Shown piece by piece: positions 44,892 to 51,412 of a DNA stretch of 64,000 nucleotides (its first letter is position 1; the number at the start of each line of letters is the position of its first letter). Origin of the DNA: Paenirhizobium daejeonense (GTDB lineage Bacteria > Pseudomonadota > Alphaproteobacteria > Rhizobiales > Rhizobiaceae); the NCBI RefSeq assembly GCF_014280875.1, contig NZ_JACLAL010000007.1, positions 1-64,000 on the forward strand, written 5' to 3'. The translations under genes were made by a program, and so were the position numbers. The notes beneath the pieces are model-generated. The model had not been told where the DNA came from. It searched no databases and saw only the letters and a list, made by a program, of their open reading frames with translations.

Positions 44892-46019
44892 TCAGCTCAG
44901 CGCGGCAGCCGCCATGTCCGCGATCTGCAGAAACTCCGCGACATTGACCTTTGTCGGTTCGTAGGTGGTTTTGCCGAGATTGCGCGCGACTGCGAATTCG
45001 TCGGTCACGGCGCGGCGGTGGACGATCACGGTGTCGATCGCCGGCATGCACAGAACGAACTGGCCGAAATTGCCGTTCATGAGGTAGGAGCCTTCGAACG
45101 CGGGGGTCGTTGACGTCGGGATCCACCACAGATAGCCATAACCGAGACCTTCCTTGCTCTTGGTCCGCTCCGGGGTGACATGCATTTTCGTGCTCTCGCT
45201 TACCCAGGCTTCGGGCAGGATCGTCTTGCCGCCCCATTTTCCCTTCTGGAGCATCAACTGGCCGAGCTTGGCCATGTCGCGCGCCGAAAGGAAGAGGTGA
45301 TAGGCCAGATAACGCGACTGGTTTTCGTAACCCATCATCCGTTGCCGGCCGAGATCATAATCCTCAAAGCCCAGTGGCTCCGCCAGATCGGTCTGCAATG
45401 CTTCGAATATCTTGCGGCCGGTGCGCTTCTCGAAGATCGCGCCCAACACATTGAAGTCCCAGTTGTTGTAGAGAAATGTCGAGCCCGGAGGGGTTTTCCC
45501 TCGCTCCGGCGTGTTCTCATTGCCTCCGGGGCTTCCGGCCGGATGATAGACGCCGGAACTGGAAACCAGCAGATCCTTGACCTTTGCGGTCTTTTCGAGT
45601 GGAAGGAGGCCGCCGTCTTCCTCGATGCCGATTTCGCCGATCGTCATGTCGAGATCGATCTTGCCTTCGCCGACATATTTGCCGAACAGCATCGAAAGCA
45701 CGCTCTTGCGAGCGGAGGCGAGATAACTGACATCCGAGATGTTGCCATAGCGATAGACGATCTCGCCCTTATGGACGATTGCCATCGACGTCGTTGCCAT
45801 CGGGTAGAGCTTCTCTTCCATCTTCGCGAGTTTTTCAGCCGACCAGCCGGACGACGAGACATCCTTGGCGAATGTCCAAGGCTTGCCGGCGGCTGGCGCA
45901 GGGCAAGTGGCATCGGCTGCGGCAGAGGCGCGAGGTGCAAGAAGGCTCGCCATGGCCGCTGGAGCCGCTGCGGAAACGCCAAGCATGGAGCGGCGCGATA
46001 GGGTGAAATTTTGGATCAT
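44892..46019 (-). CDS. Tat-exported class C beta-lactamase-type serine hydrolase
   Basis: The 375-residue protein has a twin-arginine leader (LSRRSMLGVSAAAPAAMA, cleavage near residue 33). Catalytic motifs are Ser102-Ala-Arg-Lys105 (SYLASARKSVLSMLFGKY) and Tyr184-Asn-Asn186 (LYNNWDFNVLG). SRYLAYHLFLSARDMAKLG and GYLWWIP are shared with the leaderless paralogue at 37818. It acts in the periplasm, while the paralogue acts in the cytoplasm. It lies 43 bases after the tannase-like gene on the same strand, so these two are one transcription unit. Confidence 0.9.
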   Translation of the reverse strand: MIQNFTLSRRSMLGVSAAAPAAMASLLAPRASAAADATCPAPAAGKPWTFAKDVSSSGWSAEKLAKMEEKLYPMATTSMAIVHKGEIVYRYGNISDVSYLASARKSVLSMLFGKYVGEGKIDLDMTIGEIGIEEDGGLLPLEKTAKVKDLLVSSSGVYHPAGSPGGNENTPERGKTPPGSTFLYNNWDFNVLGAIFEKRTGRKIFEALQTDLAEPLGFEDYDLGRQRMMGYENQSRYLAYHLFLSARDMAKLGQLMLQKGKWGGKTILPEAWVSESTKMHVTPERTKSKEGLGYGYLWWIPTSTTPAFEGSYLMNGNFGQFVLCMPAIDTVIVHRRAVTDEFAVARNLGKTTYEPTKVNVAEFLQIADMAAAALS

Positions 46020-46062
46020 AACGTTCTTTCCTGAAATGAGAACCTGGGTCGCCGTGAGGGCG

Positions 46063-47712
46063 TCAATCGCCGGCGCAGATGAAGCTGGAGGCTTGGGACA
46101 TGTCGCCTGTGCCTTTGTACTTCGGCCAGGAGGGATACTCGCAAAGAGGCCGTGTGCGCCCACGCGTGTCGGATTTGGTGGCATCCATGACGACCGGATT
46201 GATCGGCGGAACGCCGTTTTCCACCCAGTTGTCGAGAGCGGTCAGATTGTCCCAGGTGGGCGAGAAACGTCCGCCGCCGTGGGCGAGGCCTGGCACCAGA
46301 TAGAAGCGGACGAAGGCGGCCGCTTTCTCACGACCCATCTTCGCCACGATGGCCTCGTAAAGTTTGGCGTTGCCGTAGGGACTCACACTCGGGTCGTCGG
46401 TGCCCTGCAGCCAGATGATCTTGCCACCCTTGTCGGCAAAGGCCGACCAGTCTGTCTGGGTCGCGCCAATGATGCCGGACAGTTCGACGATGCGATCTTT
46501 GAACTTGCCGGGATCGCGAATGTCGAAGGACAGGAGGTCGAGCGGCTGGTCACGCGCGACGAAGTTCTGAAGGAATTCGAACGCGCGGCTGGAATGATGA
46601 GCGTTCGGCCCCGAGACAGGCGGATTGCGCATCTGCGGCTCCGATCCGAGCTGCATCAGGATGCCCTCGAGGCTGTTATAGCCGGGGTAGCTGTCAATTC
46701 CGTTCGCCAGCTGGTACGGCAGGGTATACCCGTCGTGGTAGATCTTGAGGGTCCGGTCGATCTGGGCTTTCGTGAGGCAGTTTTGCGGATCGCCGCTCTC
46801 GCCCGCCGTGCAGGCGAGCTTTTCAACCAGTGCGGCCGATTGCTTGCGGCAGCCGGATGCATTGCTGATCAGACCGTCCTTGGCGCCGTCCAGCGCATCG
46901 CAGCTTGCAATTGCCTCTTTCGCAATCGTCTCGACCAGCTTCGGAGGGATCCACCCCGCCGACGTGTCGTCGTAGACAGCGCGGGCAAGTCCAGCGCCCC
47001 AGAGCCTCAGACCCACGAAGTTGGCGGTGGGATAATTCGTCAGTATGCCATCATAGGCATCCGGCCAGCGGGATGCCGCCGTCAGACCTTCTCGGCCGCC
47101 TGTGGAGCCGCCTTGGTAATAGACCCTCTTGATTGGTCTGGCGTAGCGTCTTTGGACGAGTGCCTTCGCCACATCGAGGGTCTTTCTGATGTGCATGTAT
47201 CCATAGTTGAGCATGGCCTCGTCGTTTTTTCCGAAAGAGGCATCATCAGCATTCGGCGCCTGATGGCCCGAATCGCTTCCGAAGGTGACATAACCTTGCT
47301 TAAGCGGGGTCGGCACCACTTCGAGGCCCAGCGTCGTCTTTTCGGTCGTCGGCGGAATGCTGCCATTATATCCGCCACCGCCATATTGCAGCAGCTTTCC
47401 GTTCCAGCTGCTCGGCAGGTTGACCTGCCATAGTATCTTGGGCGCTTGAGGATCGACGGGCATCGTTTCCCCCATGACTTTGCAAAATTCGCTTTGCGGA
47501 TTCGCCGGGTCGCGAGATGCAACGTACGCAGCGGATGTCACCTTGGCGCCTGATGTCGGCAAGGTAATAGCACCTGCAGGTACTATAAATGAATTCAACG
47601 CGGCACACTGTGTGGCACCGTCGCCCGCCTGAGCTGATGCAGGCGATGTTGAAGTGAATAAAACAGCAACCGCCAACGCCAGCGGCGCTTGCGCTTCTAG
47701 ATGAAACGGCAT
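46063..47712 (-). CDS. Tannase/feruloyl esterase family protein
   Basis: The 549-residue protein has a signal peptide (about 28 residues, ending ASAQAG). The tannase-family core is WNGKLLQYGGGGYNGSI, GYVTFGSDSGHQ, nucleophile Ser203 in YYQGGSTGGREGL, a likely acid Asp near 440 (LQGTDDPSVSP) and His478 in VPGLAHGGGRFS. Known tannases and feruloyl esterases have Cys next to both the Ser and the His (CS-D-HC); here both neighbours are glycine. Many other cysteines remain. It probably cleaves plant phenolic or other esters outside the cytoplasm, and is first in the hydrolase unit. Confidence 0.85.
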   Translation of the reverse strand: MPFHLEAQAPLALAVAVLFTSTSPASAQAGDGATQCAALNSFIVPAGAITLPTSGAKVTSAAYVASRDPANPQSEFCKVMGETMPVDPQAPKILWQVNLPSSWNGKLLQYGGGGYNGSIPPTTEKTTLGLEVVPTPLKQGYVTFGSDSGHQAPNADDASFGKNDEAMLNYGYMHIRKTLDVAKALVQRRYARPIKRVYYQGGSTGGREGLTAASRWPDAYDGILTNYPTANFVGLRLWGAGLARAVYDDTSAGWIPPKLVETIAKEAIASCDALDGAKDGLISNASGCRKQSAALVEKLACTAGESGDPQNCLTKAQIDRTLKIYHDGYTLPYQLANGIDSYPGYNSLEGILMQLGSEPQMRNPPVSGPNAHHSSRAFEFLQNFVARDQPLDLLSFDIRDPGKFKDRIVELSGIIGATQTDWSAFADKGGKIIWLQGTDDPSVSPYGNAKLYEAIVAKMGREKAAAFVRFYLVPGLAHGGGRFSPTWDNLTALDNWVENGVPPINPVVMDATKSDTRGRTRPLCEYPSWPKYKGTGDMSQASSFICAGD

Positions 47713-48031
47713 GATTTCCTCCCTGCCCAACCGGCATAGGCACCAGTAGAGATGTCCTCTCCCGAACATCGCAGCTGAGACTACGCGCGCCAGACACCGA
47801 GGTTAAATGCAAATATCAGCTCCTTTATTCCGGCAGCCGCATAAGTGAGAGCGGCTTCGCCCTCTCGGCCAGTTGTTGATTGCAGGCGAACGAACCGTGG
47901 CCGCGCGGTAGGAGCATCGACTATCAGCGTGAGCGCGGCGTTGCGTGCTACGAGAAGCGGATGTTCTGCTTGGGGCTTATCGCGGAAGGTAAGCACAGTC
48001 ACTCTGATCTCTAAATGAGTTAGAAAAATAC
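47713..48031. other. Region between tannase-like gene and IS66
   Basis: This 319-base stretch holds the tannase promoter region next to 47712. A reverse-strand frame (about 48010-47781) ends IKELIFAFNLGVWRA and looks weakly protein-like. The frame continues into the IS66 end, so it could be the tail of a gene cut by the insertion. I do not recognise it. Confidence 0.3.
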
Positions 48032-48039
48032 GTCCGTGG
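48032..48039. repeat. Left target-site duplication of IS66
   Basis: GTCCGTGG immediately precedes the IS66 left end and is repeated exactly at 51296-51303 after the right end. Eight bases is the usual IS66 duplication length. Confidence 0.85.
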
Positions 48040-48122
48040 GTAACCGGTGTTCCGCTCCCACGTTGTCCTCGCCGCCTTAATCTGTGATCGCCTTTCCATG
48101 GACGAGCAACGGGAGTTTCTCC

Positions 48123-48509
48123 ATGGAGAGTACATTGGAGTTTCTCACGCCCAGGAAGTCTGGACGTGAGCTGCATCTGCATTGGCCGGACGAGGTCAAG
48201 GCGCAGATCGTTTCGGAGAGCCTTCGGCCCGGAGCCTTGGTCAATGAGGTCGCAGAGCGACACGGCCTGAAGCCGAACCACCTGTCCACCTGCCGGACAA
48301 TGGCGCGGCAGGGCAAGCTGGTTCTGCCCGCACCCGAGGATGCGGTAGATTTCGCTGCGGTGATTGTCGAACCGACCGTATCGGAACCGCCGATCAAGAA
48401 AGCCAGCCGTCCCGAGATCATCGTCGGCTCTGTCACCATCCGGTTGGAAGAAGGCGCGTCCGCTTCCCGGATCGCCGCTGTCGCGCGTGCGTGCGCAGGT
48501 CCGACATGA
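48123..48509 (+). CDS. tnpA: IS66 TnpA
   Basis: The 128-residue accessory protein starts MESTLEFLTPRKSGRELHLHW with an HTH region (VKAQIVSESLRPGALVNEVAERHGLKPNHLSTC). The tail is IIVGSVTIRLEEGASASRIAAVARA. Cys57 stands where the related remnant at 29058 has the more usual Trp. Its TGA overlaps the tnpB start (ATGA). Confidence 0.9.
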   Translation: MESTLEFLTPRKSGRELHLHWPDEVKAQIVSESLRPGALVNEVAERHGLKPNHLSTCRTMARQGKLVLPAPEDAVDFAAVIVEPTVSEPPIKKASRPEIIVGSVTIRLEEGASASRIAAVARACAGPT

Positions 48510-48859
48510 TTTTTCCATCGAACCGGGTACGGATCATGGTGGCGACCAAGCCTGTCGATTTCCGCAAGGGTCATGACGGCTTGGCGGCGCTGGTCAAGAA
48601 CGAGCTGCACAAAGACCCGTTCACAGGAACGGTGTTCGTATTCCGGTCGCGCAAGGCGGATCGCCTGAAGCTGATCTACTGGGATGGCAGCGGTCTGGTG
48701 ATGGCATACAAGCGGCTGGAGGAGCACACGTTCACCTGGCCAGATATCCGGGACGGTCTGATGACCTTGGGTCATGCCCAGTTCGAGGCGCTGTTCGCAG
48801 GGCTCGATTGGCGGCGAGTTCGCTCTGTTGAGCCGAGAGGGCCAACGGCAATCGAATAG
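48506..48859 (+). CDS. tnpB: IS66 TnpB
   Basis: The 117-residue IS66 Orf2 family protein starts MIFPSNRVRIMVATKPVDFRKGHDGLAALVKNEL. It continues with DPFTGTVFVFRSRKADRLKLIYWDGSGLVMAYKRLE, fully conserved family landmarks. It is translationally coupled to tnpA by an ATGA overlap and lies 68 bases before tnpC. Confidence 0.95.
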   Translation: MIFPSNRVRIMVATKPVDFRKGHDGLAALVKNELHKDPFTGTVFVFRSRKADRLKLIYWDGSGLVMAYKRLEEHTFTWPDIRDGLMTLGHAQFEALFAGLDWRRVRSVEPRGPTAIE

Positions 48860-48927
48860 GTGCGTCACGATGACTCGGTTCGCAAATTCCGACAGCGAGA
48901 CGACGCCCAATTTGATAAACTTCCAAT

Positions 48928-50472
48928 ATGTTGGATGCGGTCGATCTTCCAGACGATATTGCTGCCCTGAGGGTGATGCTGATCGCCTCCCAGCTTCGTG
49001 AAGTCCGCAAGGACGAGCGGATCGAACGGCTGGAGAAACTGGTCGCCGCTTTCAAACAAGCCGCCTTTGGCCGCAAATCCGAGAAGGTCGATCCCGAGCA
49101 ATTCGATCTTGCACTGGAAGACTTGGAAACGGCCATTGCGGCGATCCATGCCGAAGACGAGGCCGACAGCGCTCCGGGTAAACCGCAGCCCAAAGCACGC
49201 GCCGCCAATCGTGGCTCTCTTCCCGCCCATCTTCCTCGTGTCGAAGAGGTCATAGAGCCGGAAAGTCTGATCTGTGCTTGCGGCGGCGGTCTGCATTGCA
49301 TCGGGGAAGACGTGTCCGAGCGGCTGGATATCATCCAGGCGCAGTTCCGCGTCATCGTTACTCGTGGTCCCAAATATGCCTGCCGCGCCTGCACTGACGG
49401 TGTATCTCAGGCTCCAGCGCCTGCAAGACTGATTACCGCCGGATTGCCGACCGAAGCGACCATAGCGCATGTGCTGGTGTCCAAATACGCCGATCACCTG
49501 CCGCTTTATCGGCAGGCACAGATCATGAGCCGACAGGGCATCGACCTTGACCGCTCGACACTTGCTGATTGGGTCGGGCGGGCGGCATTCGAACTGCGTC
49601 CGGTCTTTGATGCTCTGATTGCCAACCTGAAGCAGTCGACGAAGCTGTTCATGGACGAGACCCGTGCGCCAGTCCTCGATCCCGGCTCCCGCAAAACCAA
49701 GACAGGATACTTTTGGGCCTTGGCCCGTGATGATAGGCCGTGGAGTGGCGGTGCGCCGCCCGGTGTGGCCTTCACCTATGCGCCCGGTCGCGGCGGGCTC
49801 CATGCGGAGCGGATATTGCAGGGGTTCACGGGCATTCTCCAAGTCGATGGATACGCCGGATATAATCGCCTGATCGCACCGGAACGTGTCGGTCCCGACA
49901 TCCGGCTTGCCTACTGTTGGGCCCATGCCCGTCGCAAGCTGGTAGAGATCACCCGTAGCGGATCGGCACCCATTGCCGAGGATGGCGTCAAGCGGATCGG
50001 TGAACTCTACCGGATCGAGGCGGAACTGCGCGGCCTTCCCGCTGACGCTCGGATAGCCGGACGGCATGAACGGTCAGCGCCATTGATCGCCGACATGCGG
50101 ACTTGGCTCACGCATCATCGTGCCCGTGTTGCTGGCAAGTCGCCGCTTGGCGAAGCACTGGCTTATATAGCCAAATACTGGGACGGGCTCGGCATCTTCC
50201 TGACTGACGGTCGCGTCGAGATCGACAATAACACGGTCGAACGAACCATCAGGCCGATAGCGCTGAACCGCAAGAATGCTCTCTTCGCAGGACACGACAC
50301 TGGAGCAGAGAACTGGGCGATCATCGCCTCGCTCATCGAGACCTGCAAGCTCAACGCTGTCGATCCGCTTGCCTTTCTGACGGCCACGCTCACCGCTATC
50401 GTAAACGGCCACAAGCAAAATCGGCTCGATGAGTTGATGCCGTGGAATTATTCGCGGCGGACAGGCGGCTGA
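48928..50472 (+). CDS. tnpC: IS66 transposase TnpC
   Basis: The 514-residue transposase has an N-terminal coiled coil with LEKLVAAFKQAAFGRKSEK. A zinc-finger-like segment (CACGGG, then YACRACTDG) follows. The DDE core has KLFMDETRAPVLDPGSRKTKTGYFWAL and LQVDGYAGYNRL, then YCWAHARRKLVEI. The C-terminal part has GRVEIDNNTVERTIRPIALNRKNALFAGHDTGAENWAIIASLIETCKLN. The frame is intact and the element looks competent. Confidence 0.95.
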   Translation: MLDAVDLPDDIAALRVMLIASQLREVRKDERIERLEKLVAAFKQAAFGRKSEKVDPEQFDLALEDLETAIAAIHAEDEADSAPGKPQPKARAANRGSLPAHLPRVEEVIEPESLICACGGGLHCIGEDVSERLDIIQAQFRVIVTRGPKYACRACTDGVSQAPAPARLITAGLPTEATIAHVLVSKYADHLPLYRQAQIMSRQGIDLDRSTLADWVGRAAFELRPVFDALIANLKQSTKLFMDETRAPVLDPGSRKTKTGYFWALARDDRPWSGGAPPGVAFTYAPGRGGLHAERILQGFTGILQVDGYAGYNRLIAPERVGPDIRLAYCWAHARRKLVEITRSGSAPIAEDGVKRIGELYRIEAELRGLPADARIAGRHERSAPLIADMRTWLTHHRARVAGKSPLGEALAYIAKYWDGLGIFLTDGRVEIDNNTVERTIRPIALNRKNALFAGHDTGAENWAIIASLIETCKLNAVDPLAFLTATLTAIVNGHKQNRLDELMPWNYSRRTGG

Positions 50473-50499
50473 AGTTTGCTGTCGGCCCGAAGCAGCCCC

Positions 50500-50709
50500 T
50501 CATTCCGCTAAGTCAAGCTGGCGAAGATATTCTTCACCGCTAATGGTCGTCCAACCATCTCTCGGGAATCGTTGATCTTCAACCTCTTCAAGTGAGAAGT
50601 AGGCTCCAAAGAAGTCGCAATTCGGATCAAGTAAGGAAATTCTCTTTTTAAATTCAATGTCGTTGCCGGAAAGTTGATCTTCAAGTGCCTCTTCCATTTC
50701 CGAATTCAT
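50500..50709 (-). CDS. Small IS66 passenger protein 2 (unknown)
   Basis: The 69-residue acidic protein starts MNSEMEEALEDQLSGNDIEF and contains CDFFGAYFSLEEVEDQRFPRDGW. It overlaps the end of passenger gene 1 by 29 bases, so the two are coupled. Neither is recognised. The acidic, small, aromatic-rich character recalls immunity or antitoxin proteins, but no toxin gene lies beside it. Both genes are on the strand opposite to tnpABC and lie inside the element's inverted repeats. Confidence 0.5.
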   Translation of the reverse strand: MNSEMEEALEDQLSGNDIEFKKRISLLDPNCDFFGAYFSLEEVEDQRFPRDGWTTISGEEYLRQLDLAE

Positions 50710-51106
50710 CAAGAAAGGTATCCGTAGGCATCCGAGACAAATATCGAGAACAGGATAGTTTCGTTCGGCGCAGATGCCGACACTTACTTTCTAAATCCCA
50801 TAAACCGCTCCGCAGGAAGCCAGATACCGAAGTATCGACCATTGGAAAGTCGTTGCGCATCCGAACGTAATAACTGAAGTTGGTCATCCTTCCTTTATGT
50901 CTACCTACGGGCGAAAGCTTAAATGCAGTCAACCGGTAAGGCGGTTCCTGTTCGAAAGATAATTCCAGTCCGCCTGGATAGAGCCAATACAGCGGCACTG
51001 GCTCGTCATACGCGTTGGTAATCCACCCTTTCGGTGGACCGAGTGTCTCTGCGATTTGTAGGAGCGGCGTACCGAATTGTAGGAAGTCGATCTGCAATGA
51101 ACCCAA
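50681..51106 (-). CDS. IS66 passenger protein 1 (unknown)
   Basis: The protein has about 141 residues. The first 90 look clearly protein-like (FGTPLLQIAETLGPPKGWITNAYDEPVPLYWLYPGGLELSFEQEPPYRLTAFKLSPV), a layout like single-domain immunity proteins of polymorphic toxin systems. No ATG is available at the right place; TTG 51106 or TTG 51097 (GAGAG ten bases upstream) could start it. The last 40 residues are Ser/Arg-rich and may reflect a frameshift. GC content is lower than the surrounding genes, consistent with recent capture. Function is unknown. Confidence 0.5.
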   Translation of the reverse strand: MGSLQIDFLQFGTPLLQIAETLGPPKGWITNAYDEPVPLYWLYPGGLELSFEQEPPYRLTAFKLSPVGRHKGRMTNFSYYVRMRNDFPMVDTSVSGFLRSGLWDLESKCRHLRRTKLSCSRYLSRMPTDTFLDEFGNGRGT

Positions 51107-51295
51107 ACTCTCTTCAGAGAGAGTGTGATCGTTTGTTTAGGCATGCAGACTCTCCAAAAGCTCGCGAGAACGTTTCCCGCTCGCATGAGATTACCTTATG
51201 TCTTCAATTGGCGCATTCTTGCCATCAATTTCATAGCTGTGTCATTCGGGATGGCCAAACGAGCTTGGTCAATGTGAGAGGAAAACACCGCTTAC

Positions 51296-51303
51296 GTCCG
51301 TGG
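51296..51303. repeat. Right target-site duplication of IS66
   Basis: This is an exact copy of GTCCGTGG at 48032-48039, directly after the IS66 right end. Confidence 0.85.
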
Positions 51304-51341
51304 AACGCTAGTTCGAATCCTTTCAAGGCGGAGACGACCGG

Positions 51342-51388
51342 CATCCCCCATGCAGATCCGGGATTGATTTGCATCTGCATGGGGGATG
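51342..51388. repeat. Perfect 16-bp inverted repeat next to recombinase gene
   Basis: CATCCCCCATGCAGAT (51342-51357) and ATCTGCATGGGGGATG (51373-51388) are exact inverted copies separated by 15 bases. It lies 24 bases beyond the stop of the large tyrosine recombinase. It could be the terminator of that gene (no T-run follows on the reverse strand) or a recombination site. Confidence 0.6.
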
Positions 51389-51412
51389 TGGATCAGCCAT
51401 TCATCCGAGCTG

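Larger units (their letters stand above)
48040..51295 (+). mobile_element. Complete IS66-family element with two passenger genes
   Basis: The element is 3256 bp long. The left end reads GTAACCGGTGTTCCGCTCCC and the right end, inverted, GTAAGCGGTGTTTTCCTCTC; the first 28 bases of both ends match at 21 positions. Exact 8-bp target duplications flank it. It contains tnpA, tnpB and tnpC in order, then about 820 bases after tnpC with two small genes on the opposite strand. Ordinary IS66 elements end shortly after tnpC at about 2.5-2.7 kb, so the extra segment is a passenger. Confidence 0.85.

Noticed and set aside
51311..51320. GTTCGAATCC near the large recombinase, possible tRNA 3' end as attachment site
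   Set aside because: The stem does not pair, no second copy of the flanking sequence was found in the window, and the IS66 duplication explains the adjacent repeat.
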